Program-made: the position numbers and the translations under genes
Notes under the pieces: generated by a model
What the model saw: the letters and a program-made list of their open reading frames with translations, nothing else
Told to the model about the DNA's origin: nothing
Databases searched by the model: none
Shown here: piece by piece, positions 14,636 to 21,651 of the stretch
Layout: each line of letters starts with the position of its first letter
How positions within the stretch are numbered: position 1 is the first letter of the stretch
From: Ruminococcaceae bacterium UBA5413
GTDB taxonomy: Bacteria; Bacillota; Clostridia; Oscillospirales; Acutalibacteraceae
Assembly: GCA_002409585.1 (NCBI GenBank)
Contig: DHNP01000034.1
Location: 15,432 to 45,598 of the forward strand
Direction of reading: 5' to 3'
DNA length: 30,167 bases

Positions 14636-15076
14636 TCATTCCGCGACTTCAATGCCCATGCTGCGTGCCGTACCGGCAATCATGCTCATGGCAGACTCAA
14701 CCGTGGCGGCGTTAAGATCCGGCATTTTTGTTTCGGCAATTTTTTTAACCTGCTCTTTTGTAAGCTTTGCTACTTTGTTTTTGTTAGGTTCACCGGAAGC
14801 TTTTTCTATGCCGCAGGCTTTTTTAATGAGCACTGCCGCCGGCGGCGTTTTTGTAATGAATGTAAACGAACGGTCAGCGTACACGGTTATAACGACAGGG
14901 ATAACCATGCCGTCCTGGTTTTTAGTACGTGCGTTGAACTCTTTCGTGAACGCCATGATGTTTACGCCATGCTGGCCCAATGCAGGTCCAACCGGCGGTG
15001 CCGGCGTAGCTTTTCCGGCCGGTATCTGGAGCTTAATATAGCCCGTTACCTTTTTAGCCAATTTTTGCACCTCCAA
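14636..15076 (-). CDS. rplK: Ribosomal protein L11
   Basis: L11 binds the GTPase-associated region of 23S rRNA and is needed for stringent-response sensing by RelA. The 146 residues are slightly longer than the usual 141 but fully family-like: KKVTGYIKLQIPAGKATPAPPVGPALG-type N-terminal domain (seen as KLQIPAGKATPAPPVG), then FTKEFNARTK, and a C-terminal rRNA-binding domain ending RSMGIEV. A TTTTGGAGG ribosome binding site precedes the ATG. It starts a rplK-rplA unit behind a terminator-like hairpin that ends nusG. Confidence 0.98.
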   Translation of the reverse strand: MEVQKLAKKVTGYIKLQIPAGKATPAPPVGPALGQHGVNIMAFTKEFNARTKNQDGMVIPVVITVYADRSFTFITKTPPAAVLIKKACGIEKASGEPNKNKVAKLTKEQVKKIAETKMPDLNAATVESAMSMIAGTARSMGIEVAE

Positions 15077-15081
15077 AATTT

Positions 15082-15133
15082 GTGGTAAATGGCGGAACGT
15101 TTATATTCCGTTCCTCCCACAGGGCATAGCCCT
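15082..15133 (-). promoter_or_regulatory. Putative L1-binding leader before rplK
   Basis: On the minus strand a small hairpin AGGGCTATGCCCT leads into GTGGGAGG, an inner stem (AACGG...CCGCC region) and a closing CCAC at 15082-15085, directly before the rplK ribosome binding site. It matches the element in front of rplA in design and is a plausible feedback site for L1. Confidence 0.6.
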
Positions 15134-15155
15134 AATAAAAAGCGGCAGAAGCCGC
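15134..15155 (-). terminator. Weak terminator or attenuator between nusG and rplK
   Basis: On the minus strand, stem GCGGC with loop TTCT and GCCGC is followed by TTTTTATT, 16 bp after the nusG stop. The short stem suggests partial termination, so some transcripts may continue into rplK. Confidence 0.65.
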
Positions 15156-15170
15156 AGTTTATTTTTTAAT

Positions 15171-15692
15171 TCACTCTACCGCTTCAGCCTGGTTAAGTTC
15201 AAGTTCCACAGGCGTTTCGCGCCCGAACATGGAAACGGTCACGCAAGCGCGGTCTTTTTCTTTGTCGACGCTTTTGACTATGCCGACGAACCCTTCGAGC
15301 GGGCCGCCTATAATCTTTACGGAGTCGCCGACGCCGTAGGATACCTCAACCTCTTTTTTCTCTACGCCCAGCCTTGCCACTTCTTCGTCCGTAAGCGGCA
15401 GCGGCTTGGAGGACGGCCCGACAAAGCCGGTACATCCGCGTATGTTGCGCACGACGTACCATGACTCGTCAGTGAGAATCATTTTAATAAGGACGTAACC
15501 GGGGAAAATCTTCCGCTCGACCTCGCGCTTTTTTTCGTCCTTTATTTCGGTAACCTTTTCCGTCGGAACGAAAATCTGCTGTATAAGGTCGCTTAAGTGA
15601 CGGTTTTCCACCGTTTTTTCAAGATTGGAGGCAACCTTGTTTTCATAACCTGAGTAAGTATGGACAACATACCATTTTGCCTCGTCAGACAA
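15171..15692 (-). CDS. nusG: Transcription termination/antitermination protein NusG
   Basis: NusG binds RNA polymerase, controls pausing and couples transcription to translation. The 173-residue protein has the NGN domain (AKWYVVHTYSGYENKVASN and on, with RKIFPGYVLIKM) and a C-terminal KOW domain (VGDSVKIIGGPLEGFVGIV). I place the start at a TTG (15690-15692), because TTGGGGTGG lies 5 bp upstream and the product then begins MSDEAKWYVVH as in homologues. The alternative ATG at 15713 adds seven residues and lacks a ribosome binding site. It follows secE closely. Confidence 0.96.
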   Translation of the reverse strand: MSDEAKWYVVHTYSGYENKVASNLEKTVENRHLSDLIQQIFVPTEKVTEIKDEKKREVERKIFPGYVLIKMILTDESWYVVRNIRGCTGFVGPSSKPLPLTDEEVARLGVEKKEVEVSYGVGDSVKIIGGPLEGFVGIVKSVDKEKDRACVTVSMFGRETPVELELNQAEAVE

Positions 15693-15723
15693 GGAAACCA
15701 CCCCAACTTTCATTAATAGGGAT

Positions 15724-15960
15724 TTACTTCGCGATGCTCATAAACTTGCCGAGCACCGAGATAAAGAGCGTGTCCAAACCAAAAACGAAAAGGCCGATAA
15801 TAACAATAGCCACAAGTACCACGCCTGTGTTTTTAAATACGGTGCGCGGAGTTGGCCATATCATTTTTTTGGCTTCGTTTTTCGTTTCGCGGAAAAATTT
15901 TGCGATGCCTTTACCGGCCCTGGCAAAAAAGTTCCCTTTTTTAACGTTTTTATCAGCCAT
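15724..15960 (-). CDS. secE: Preprotein translocase subunit SecE
   Basis: SecE clamps the SecY channel and is essential for protein export. The 78-residue protein has a basic amphipathic N-terminal region, the family motif KFFRETKNEAKKMIWPT and a single C-terminal membrane helix (TGVVLVAIVIIGLFVFGLD). A GGAGG ribosome binding site lies upstream of the ATG at 15958-15960. Placement between rpmG and nusG is the normal bacterial order. Confidence 0.97.
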   Translation of the reverse strand: MADKNVKKGNFFARAGKGIAKFFRETKNEAKKMIWPTPRTVFKNTGVVLVAIVIIGLFVFGLDTLFISVLGKFMSIAK

Positions 15961-15981
15961 GGCTGTCGTACCTCCGTACAG

Positions 15982-16131
15982 TTATTTTGTTTCTCTGTGA
16001 AGCGTGTGTTTCCTGCAGAACCTGCAGTACTTCTTCATCTCGAGCCTGTCGGGGTCGTTCTTTTTGTTTTTCATCGTATTGTAGTTGCGCTGCTTGCATT
16101 CAGTGCAGGCAAGTGTTACTTTTGTTCGCAT
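15982..16131 (-). CDS. rpmG: Ribosomal protein L33
   Basis: L33 is a small protein of the large ribosomal subunit near the E site. This 49-residue gene begins MRTKVTLACTECKQRNYNT and ends in KHTLHRETK. It keeps both zinc-binding pairs, CTEC and CRFC, so it is the zinc-containing form rather than the zinc-free paralogue. GGGAGGTG precedes the ATG. It is the first gene of the rpmG-secE-nusG unit, with a near-consensus promoter 113 bp upstream. Confidence 0.96.
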   Translation of the reverse strand: MRTKVTLACTECKQRNYNTMKNKKNDPDRLEMKKYCRFCRKHTLHRETK

Positions 16132-16243
16132 AGCGGCACCTCCCGTTTTACGGAAAAAATTTTACAAACCTTTTGTTGAAGGTTCAGCCTCCCTCTTTTA
16201 AAACGGGGCACAAAAAAATAGCCCCCATAAACGAGGTAAATTC

Positions 16244-16272
16244 ATTTTATCATGTGAAGGATACGTTGTCAA
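16244..16272 (-). promoter_or_regulatory. Promoter of the rpmG-secE-nusG unit
   Basis: On the minus strand, a perfect TTGACA (16267-16272), a 17-bp spacer and TAAAAT (16244-16249) stand ahead of rpmG. The leader of about 105 nt contains a GGGGGC/GCCCC pair of unknown meaning. Confidence 0.85.
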
Positions 16273-16380
16273 GCTGTTTTGAAAATATTTACAAATCGCG
16301 CGCAAAAAACCGCGCCGCGCCTGTTCCGCGCTTACCCTAAGGCTAAAAGTTACGTTTAGAAGCGTTTATCACAAAAAGTA

Positions 16381-16409
16381 TTGATATCTCTTAATTTGTA
16401 TGCTATAAT
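16381..16409 (+). promoter_or_regulatory. Promoter of tRNA-Pro
   Basis: TTGATA (16381-16386), 17-bp spacer and TATAAT (16404-16409) lie 15 bp before the tRNA 5' end. Confidence 0.85.
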
Positions 16410-16423
16410 AATATCCGTTATTT

Positions 16424-16499
16424 CCGGGTGTGGCGCAGTTGGTAGCGCGCTTGACTGGGGGTCAAGAGGCCGTGAGTTCAAGTCTCGCCACTCGGACCA
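16424..16499 (+). tRNA. tRNA-Pro (anticodon GGG)
   Basis: The 76-nt sequence folds as a cloverleaf. The acceptor is CCGGGTG with CACTCGG, the D arm GCGC/GCGC, the anticodon arm CTTGA/TCAAG with a loop CTGGGGG that centres on GGG, and the T arm GTGAG-TTCAAGT-CTCGC. Discriminator A and an encoded CCA follow. It has its own promoter and terminator. Its last 22 bases recur 162 bp downstream. Confidence 0.96.
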
Positions 16500-16506
16500 A
16501 AGAAGT

Positions 16507-16540
16507 GCGGTACGGCCTGTAGAGCCGTGCTGCTTTTTTA
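16507..16540 (+). terminator. First terminator after tRNA-Pro
   Basis: A 10-bp stem GCGGTACGGC/GCCGTGCTGC (G-T pairs allowed) with a 7-nt loop is followed by TTTTTT, 7 bp after the tRNA. Confidence 0.88.
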
Positions 16541-16579
16541 TTAGTTTTGAAATAGACTTGAAGTAGGAGCAGCAATGAA

Positions 16580-16629
16580 TGCCGTGCCAGCGGCACGGCA
16601 GAACTGCGAACGACCAAGGCGCGCAGTTC
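16580..16629. repeat. Tandem hairpins beside the tRNA 3'-end copy
   Basis: Two stem-loops are packed end to end: 16580-16588 with 16592-16600 (9 bp, 3-nt loop) and 16601-16608 with 16622-16629 (8 bp, 13-nt loop). They end 10 bp before the duplicated tRNA tail. Neither is followed by a T-run, so they are not terminators. Their role is unknown. Confidence 0.8.
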
Positions 16630-16639
16630 GCGCCGCGAA

Positions 16640-16661
16640 TCAAGTCTCGCCACTCGGACCA
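16640..16661 (+). repeat. Direct repeat of tRNA-Pro 3' end (attachment-site-like)
   Basis: These 22 bases are identical to 16478-16499, covering part of the T loop through the terminal CCA. The bases on both sides differ. Duplication of a tRNA 3' end is what integrases leave at the far side of an inserted element, but only 140 bp separate the copies and no integrase gene is present. Confidence 0.9.
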
Positions 16662-16669
16662 GAATTTAA

Positions 16670-16715
16670 CCCGCATGGGTGCTGAAAATCCAGCATCTAT
16701 GCGGGCTTTCTTTAT
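16670..16715 (+). terminator. Second terminator, after the tRNA tail copy
   Basis: Outer stem CCCGCAT (16670-16676) pairs with ATGCGGG (16699-16705), with an inner GGTGCTG/CCAGCATC type stem, then CTTTCTTTATTTT. It may be the tRNA's original terminator, displaced by the inserted 162 bp. Confidence 0.8.
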
Positions 16716-16843
16716 TTTCGTAAAAGACTATGCAATGCACGAAAAGGCATTCAAGACATTTTTAAGCTTTCATATATAATATGTATCCGCCCGACGTTAA
16801 CTGCTAAGGCAAGTTTTTGTATCCTATAATAAATAAATACGGT

Positions 16844-16929
16844 TTGCTAAGCAAAAGGTGGTTTTGCGTTATACGGGTTAATTAAAGGCCGCTTAGCAAG
16901 TTGTCTTTTCATCAAAAATGATTTATAAT
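16844..16929 (+). promoter_or_regulatory. Promoter and inverted repeat upstream of xpaC
   Basis: TTGTCT (16901-16906), a 17-bp spacer and TATAAT (16924-16929) form a promoter 66 bp before xpaC. Just upstream, TTGCTAAGC (16844-16852) and GCTTAGCAA (16891-16899) are a 9-bp exact inverted repeat touching the -35, a possible operator. The rest of 16716-16843 shows nothing clear. Confidence 0.55.
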
Positions 16930-16995
16930 AATGATAAAATGATACTTTATTAAACACTACCATTCGACAGCGCAGTAATATCATTGGAGGAAACA

Positions 16996-18219
16996 ATGCG
17001 TAACGGAAATTACAGGCACGCAGGCGGCCGTATCCACCGCGCGGTGAGAGATGCCGTGCATTCGGGCAGTTTTGAAGGAGCTGGCCGGGCTATTGACGAC
17101 TGTATCAATGAGTTTGCCGAATGTGGTAATGAATTTTTATATAACATGCGTACGCATAGAAGGCATGCCTGCTGGCAACACGGCGCGGGTTATACCGGCG
17201 GCAGCCGTGAAAAAGGGCGCCGCGCTGACGGCGGCGGGGCATATGTGCCGTATGCGTTCAGCAGGAGGATGCCGGGGTCTGTTTCAGGCATTGTCTGTGC
17301 TGTAACGGGTGTATGCATCGGAGTACCCGTGATGGTTTCCGATATTTTTGTGTTTGTTGCCGGCGCGATTAACGGGATATCTTTCGGCAGCTTTGCGGCT
17401 GCGGCCTGCGCCTTGACTTTAATTACGTGCGCGTCGGCGGGGCTTGCGGCTCGGGGGATTTTTTTACGCCGCCGAGCGAGGCGTTTTACACGTTACCGCG
17501 AAGTTATAGGCGGCGCGTCGTTCTGCATGGTAGAGAGCCTTGCGCTTACCGCAGGTGAAAGTAAGGAACGCGTGAGGAAAGACCTTAAAAAAATGATTGC
17601 GAGCGGGGCGTGCCCTAACGGCCATATGGACCGTAAAGAAACGTGTTTTATGGTTGACGACGAAACGTACGAAAAATACCTGGAAGCAGAAGATGCATAT
17701 GAGAAACGCGAGGCCGACGAACGCTCACGCCGTGAAAAAGAAACGGAAAACCCGCAGGAAACCGAACTGTCTTCCGCTATAAAAGAGGGCAACGAATACC
17801 TGCGGCAGATACGTGCGGTAAACGATATGCTGCCGGGAGAGGTTATTTCCGGCAAACTTGACCGGCTTGAAAACGTAACGGCGCGCATTTTTGCCTGCGT
17901 GCATAAGCACCCGGAGAAATTGCCGGATATACGCCGCTTTATACGTTACTATATGCCAACTACGCTGAAGCTCGTTAAGTCATACGCGGAGTTTGAGTCG
18001 CAGCCTGTGCAGGGTGAAAATATTACAAAAGCAAAAAGAGAGATTGAGCAGGCGCTCGACACTGTAAACAAAGCTTTCGAAAACCTTCTTGACACGCTTT
18101 TTGCCGACGACGTGATTGACGTTTCAGCGGATATATCTACGCTTGAAATGATGCTTAAGCAGGAGGGGCTTACGGGAAGCGACTTTAAAAGGGAACCGGG
18201 CGGCGGGAAGCCGTCCTGA
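16996..18219 (+). CDS. xpaC: XpaC-like membrane protein (5-bromo-4-chloroindolyl phosphate hydrolysis family)
   Basis: The family is named after the Bacillus xpaC gene, whose biochemical role is not settled; it is usually paired with a TelA-family gene. The 407-residue product has a basic, low-similarity N-terminal region (1-90) and two hydrophobic segments (about 95-122 and 130-157). A basic stretch LRRRARRF follows, then a charged, helical cytoplasmic domain with a glutamate/arginine-rich coil around 225-255. The ATG at 16996 is chosen over an upstream TTG because TTGGAGG sits 6 bp before it. telA follows after 38 bp, consistent with an xpaC-telA operon. Function should be treated as unknown. 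Confidence 0.75.
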   Translation: MRNGNYRHAGGRIHRAVRDAVHSGSFEGAGRAIDDCINEFAECGNEFLYNMRTHRRHACWQHGAGYTGGSREKGRRADGGGAYVPYAFSRRMPGSVSGIVCAVTGVCIGVPVMVSDIFVFVAGAINGISFGSFAAAACALTLITCASAGLAARGIFLRRRARRFTRYREVIGGASFCMVESLALTAGESKERVRKDLKKMIASGACPNGHMDRKETCFMVDDETYEKYLEAEDAYEKREADERSRREKETENPQETELSSAIKEGNEYLRQIRAVNDMLPGEVISGKLDRLENVTARIFACVHKHPEKLPDIRRFIRYYMPTTLKLVKSYAEFESQPVQGENITKAKREIEQALDTVNKAFENLLDTLFADDVIDVSADISTLEMMLKQEGLTGSDFKREPGGGKPS

Positions 18220-18257
18220 CTGTGCACACGGTGGAAATTTGACTTTGGAGGTTTAAT

Positions 18258-19388
18258 ATGGACAAAAACGAGATGCCCGTCCCGGAGCTTACGCTTGACC
18301 CGGCGGTAAAGCAGCCTTCTGCGCCCGGCCCGCTTTTCGCGCAGGACGGTTCCGCGTGTAAAGAGATGCCGAAGCTTACCCCCGAGGAGCAGAAGATGGT
18401 CGATGACTTCGCCGCGAAAATCGACCTTACCGACAGCAATGAGGTTTTGCAGTACGGCGCTGGCGCGCAGAAAAAAATGGCCGGCTTTTCGGAAAGCGCG
18501 CTGAACAACGTGCGCACAAAAGACCTCGGTGAAGTGGGGCAGATGCTCGCCGGCATGGTAGCGGAGCTAAAAAGCTTTGATGCTGAAAAAGAAGAGAAAG
18601 GGCTTTTTGCGCGTTTCAGGCGCGGCGGCAGCCGCATTGAGGCGCTTAAGGCGCGGTATGCCAAGGCGGAGACCAATGTCAATAAGATCTGCGACGTGCT
18701 GGAGGCCCACCAGGTTCAGCTCTTAAAAGATATTTCAGTACTTGATAAAATGTACGAAATAAATAAAACTTATTTCAAAGAGCTTTCCATGTACCTGCTC
18801 GCCGGAAACAAGAAATTGGAGAGAACGCGTTCGTGCGATTTGCCGCTTCTTCAAAAGAAAGCTGCCGTTTCCGGTTCCCAGGAAGATGCGCAGGCTGTAA
18901 ACGACCTTTCCGGCATGTGCGACAGATTTGAAAAGAAGCTGCATGACCTTGACCTTACGCGCATGGTTTCAATACAGATGGCGCCGCAGCTGCGCATGGT
19001 ACAGAGCAACGACCTCGTTATGAGTGAGAAGATACAGTCTACCATTGTAAACACTATTCCTCTTTGGAAAAGCCAAATGGTTCTTGCCCTCGGCGTGGAA
19101 CACTCCGCGCAGGCGGCAAAAGCCCAGCGCGAAGTCACTGACATGACAAACGAGTTGCTCAGAAAGAACGCAGACACGCTCAAGGCGGCTACAATAGAGA
19201 CGCAGCGTGAGTCGGAGCGCGGCATAGTTGATATTGAAACTCTTAAGCATACAAATGAAACACTCATTTCAACGCTTGACGAAGTGGTGCGCATACAGCA
19301 GGACGGCCGGCAGAAACGCGCCCAGGCCGAAACTGAACTGCGAAAGCTTGAGGGCGACTTGAAAAGCAAGCTTTTGCAGGTAATGTAG
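18258..19388 (+). CDS. telA: TelA/YaaN-family protein (toxic anion resistance family)
   Basis: TelA proteins are soluble, helix-rich proteins named for tellurite resistance; members also associate with cell-envelope stress and bacteriocin tolerance. The 376-residue protein is nearly all alpha-helical. It has an acidic proline-rich N-terminus and a central region with RFRRGGSRIEALKARYAKAE. The conserved QMAPQLRMVQSND segment and a C-terminal coiled coil also fit PF05816. A TTTGGAGG ribosome binding site precedes the ATG. It is the second gene of the xpaC-telA pair, the same arrangement as in Bacillus (xpaC-yaaN). The tellurite link is a family label, not evidence of resistance here. Confidence 0.9.
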   Translation: MDKNEMPVPELTLDPAVKQPSAPGPLFAQDGSACKEMPKLTPEEQKMVDDFAAKIDLTDSNEVLQYGAGAQKKMAGFSESALNNVRTKDLGEVGQMLAGMVAELKSFDAEKEEKGLFARFRRGGSRIEALKARYAKAETNVNKICDVLEAHQVQLLKDISVLDKMYEINKTYFKELSMYLLAGNKKLERTRSCDLPLLQKKAAVSGSQEDAQAVNDLSGMCDRFEKKLHDLDLTRMVSIQMAPQLRMVQSNDLVMSEKIQSTIVNTIPLWKSQMVLALGVEHSAQAAKAQREVTDMTNELLRKNADTLKAATIETQRESERGIVDIETLKHTNETLISTLDEVVRIQQDGRQKRAQAETELRKLEGDLKSKLLQVM

Positions 19389-19503
19389 GCTTTTTACAGT
19401 GTGTCTGCAGGCGTAAACGGCATTCGGTGAAGCCGAGAGGATTTTCATAAAGTTTCGGCTTGTATTTATGAAGCGCCATCTTTTGAAAGGTAAAAATCGT
19501 CAT

Positions 19504-20511
19504 ATGGCAAACGAAAATGAAGCATCACGCGTGAAAATATTGGCGCTGTATAAAATTTTAAATATGTATACCGACGAGGAACATCCGCTTTCGGCAGACG
19601 GGCTGTGTGAAAAGCTTGGCGGATATGGCATAAAGTGCGAGCGCAAGACAATTTACAGGGACATAGCCGCCCTTAAGGGCTTTGGGGCGGATATTTTATA
19701 TTCACACGCCCAAAAAGGCGGGTACTTTATAGGCGAGCGCGACTTTGAGCCGCCGGAAGTGAGGCTTTTGACTGATGCCGTTAACGCTGCTCCGTTTATT
19801 ACAAATAAGAAGACGGCGGAGCTTACGGCCAAACTGCAGAGCCTTCTCAGCGTGTGGCAGGCGAAGGAGGCCAAAAGCCGGGCGCACTCTGAAAACCCGC
19901 TCAAGCATGACAATGAGGAGATTTATTACGCTATATACACCATAGACCGCGCCATAGCCGGCGGCAGGAAGATTTCTTTTACATACCACCACAGTGTTAT
20001 AAAAGGGAATAAGCCTGCCCTCGACGCGGGAAGGAAATTTGTAATAAGTCCGTATGCCTTAATATGGAACAGTGACAAATATTACCTTGCGGGAAATTAC
20101 CAAAAGTATGACAGCGTAAGCGTTTACCGCATCGACCGGATGCGCCGCACGGAGATGCTTTGTGAACCCGCACGCCGCTTTGAAGAGGTGAGCTGCTACA
20201 GGGGGCGCTTCGACGCCGAGGACTTCGCGCGCCGCACGTTTTATATGTATTCCGGCGAAAAGCGCCAAATAGAGCTGCGCTGTAAAGACAGCACGGCAGA
20301 AACCATGCTTGACAGGTTCGGCGGCGGCGTGCGCATAAGTCGGGCGCAGGACGGCTGCTTTACCGTCAGGGGAAACGTGTACGTCAGCGAAGGACTTATA
20401 GAGTGGCTTATGCAGTACGGCGGCAGGGTAGAAGTTGTTTCGCCGCCTGAACTGAGGCTTGAAGTAATAAACAGGGTAAAGGAACTTAACGCCGTATACG
20501 GCGTTAAGTGA
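19504..20511 (+). CDS. WYL-domain transcriptional regulator
   Basis: WYL regulators combine an N-terminal winged helix with a ligand-sensing WYL domain. This 335-residue protein has a helix-turn-helix region at about 10-60 (LYKILNMYTDEEHPLSADGL, then ERKTIYRDIAAL). A WYL core follows, with ISPYALIWNSDKYYLAGNY and VYRIDRM, and then a C-terminal WCX-like extension. The ATG at 19504 is preferred since GAAAGG precedes it and the frame from 19468 has no ribosome binding site. It converges on the activase operon, whose last gene ends 46 bp beyond its stop. Its stop codon overlaps a 26-bp perfect palindrome. The target genes are unknown. Confidence 0.88.
   Translation: MANENEASRVKILALYKILNMYTDEEHPLSADGLCEKLGGYGIKCERKTIYRDIAALKGFGADILYSHAQKGGYFIGERDFEPPEVRLLTDAVNAAPFITNKKTAELTAKLQSLLSVWQAKEAKSRAHSENPLKHDNEEIYYAIYTIDRAIAGGRKISFTYHHSVIKGNKPALDAGRKFVISPYALIWNSDKYYLAGNYQKYDSVSVYRIDRMRRTEMLCEPARRFEEVSCYRGRFDAEDFARRTFYMYSGEKRQIELRCKDSTAETMLDRFGGGVRISRAQDGCFTVRGNVYVSEGLIEWLMQYGGRVEVVSPPELRLEVINRVKELNAVYGVK
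20484..20509. repeat. 26-bp perfect palindrome over the WYL gene stop
   Basis: Bases 20484-20496 are exactly complementary to 20497-20509, centred on GTATAC. It encodes the last residues of the WYL protein and reaches into its TGA. It could be a hairpin ending transcripts from both converging genes, although no T-run follows, or a binding site for a dimeric regulator. Confidence 0.85.
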
Positions 20512-20556
20512 TGTGATGATATGCACGGCGGGCAATGCGGTAAAGGCAGGGCATTT

Positions 20557-21651
20557 TTACGATGCGCTGCTTTTTTCTTTTTTCATTTTCAACATATCCG
20601 TAAACGCTTCCAGCCGTGTGACGTAGCCGGTCTCGGACGTCATTTCGTCAAGGATAAGCGTCATTACGGGCGTGCCGTTTTTTTCACTTATTTCGCCGAG
20701 GGCAGGCTGCGCTGTTATCTCGGGCATGCAGGTAAAGGGGTAGACTTGTATTATGCCGTCGAACCCGCTTCTGCACATAAGCTCCGCGTTTCCTACGGTG
20801 TAAATGCCGTGCCCGCCTATGTCTTTCGCGCGCATGTATTTTTGCGCGGCCGCGACGGCTTTGTCACGCGGCTTTACGGGAAGCATTGCCCTTATGAAAT
20901 GCTTCTTCATCCATTCGCTTACGCTCATGGTATTAACGGCGAAAGCACCCATGCCGCCGAGCTTTTTTTCAATCTCAAGGTTGGAGAACATATCGCTCAG
21001 CATGAAAATTTCACCGACTATACCTATTTTAACGGGGTCTGCGCGCGCATCCGTTGCTACGCGTGAGAGCTTTACGCGCGCTTCTGACAAAGCGAGGCGT
21101 GTTTCGGCAAAGCCGCGCGCCCTGCCGGCCTGTTCCTCAAACTCAAGCATTATGCTGTCAGTGCTGCCTTTAACGCTTTCGCGGCAACGGACGAAGCAGG
21201 CCGCGCGGTACAGGCCGTCAACGGCAAATATGGTCCGTACTGCGCTTGTTACGGCGGAAACGGCGAGGGCTTTGCCTGTGCCTTTAAACAGCGGGCCGAG
21301 CTTTGACATTATTTCGCCGTACGTAAGGCTGCTTAGGTTAAGGTGTATATAATCGAACCTGTAACCCATATCGCGCAGTATCTTCGTCTGCAGGTCTCCG
21401 TAGTAGTTCATGCGGCATCGGCCGCAGCTTTCACCGAAAAGTATGGTGTCGGCTCCGTGCTCAAGCCCGTCGATAAAATCGCCGAGGATTTTTTTGAACG
21501 GCAGGCACATAAACTCAGGTGAGTTGTTTATGCCGCGCTGCATGTTATCCCTGCTCCACGGCGGCGGCATGTAGTAGTCTGTGCCTATTGTGTCAAGCAG
21601 TGCCTTTACAGATATATACACGTTGCCCATGTGTGGAAAGGTAAGCTTCAT
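20557..21651 (-). CDS. Cysteine-containing CoA-dehydratase-like partner protein (COG3581-type, DUF2229-related)
   Basis: This 364-residue protein resembles the separate C-terminal module of the large DUF2229/HgdC-related fusion proteins and is distantly like 2-hydroxyacyl-CoA dehydratase subunits. Candidate iron-sulfur ligands are C49 (FMCLPFK), C76 and C79 (GESCGRCR). Later C-x-P motifs follow, including YPFTCMPE. The start ATG overlaps the stop of the preceding gene by 4 bp, a sign of translational coupling. It is the last gene of a three-gene operon and converges on the WYL regulator. The family's physiological reaction is unknown; ATP-driven low-potential electron transfer is inferred from the relatives. 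Confidence 0.8.
   Translation of the reverse strand: MKLTFPHMGNVYISVKALLDTIGTDYYMPPPWSRDNMQRGINNSPEFMCLPFKKILGDFIDGLEHGADTILFGESCGRCRMNYYGDLQTKILRDMGYRFDYIHLNLSSLTYGEIMSKLGPLFKGTGKALAVSAVTSAVRTIFAVDGLYRAACFVRCRESVKGSTDSIMLEFEEQAGRARGFAETRLALSEARVKLSRVATDARADPVKIGIVGEIFMLSDMFSNLEIEKKLGGMGAFAVNTMSVSEWMKKHFIRAMLPVKPRDKAVAAAQKYMRAKDIGGHGIYTVGNAELMCRSGFDGIIQVYPFTCMPEITAQPALGEISEKNGTPVMTLILDEMTSETGYVTRLEAFTDMLKMKKEKSSAS

Noticed and set aside
16356..16676. Minus-strand ORF with SEWRDLNSRPLDPQSSALPTAPH-like product over the tRNA
   Set aside because: It is the antisense translation of tRNA-Pro and its tail copy, a well-known false gene type.
17493..17888. Long minus-strand ORFs inside xpaC, rny, recG, dacF and other genes
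   Set aside because: They are serine/arginine- or leucine-rich shadow frames of clearly homologous genes on the other strand.
18258..19388. Complete tellurite resistance (ter) system
   Set aside because: Only the xpaC-telA pair is present, with no terB/C/D/E-type genes, so the resistance label is not supported.
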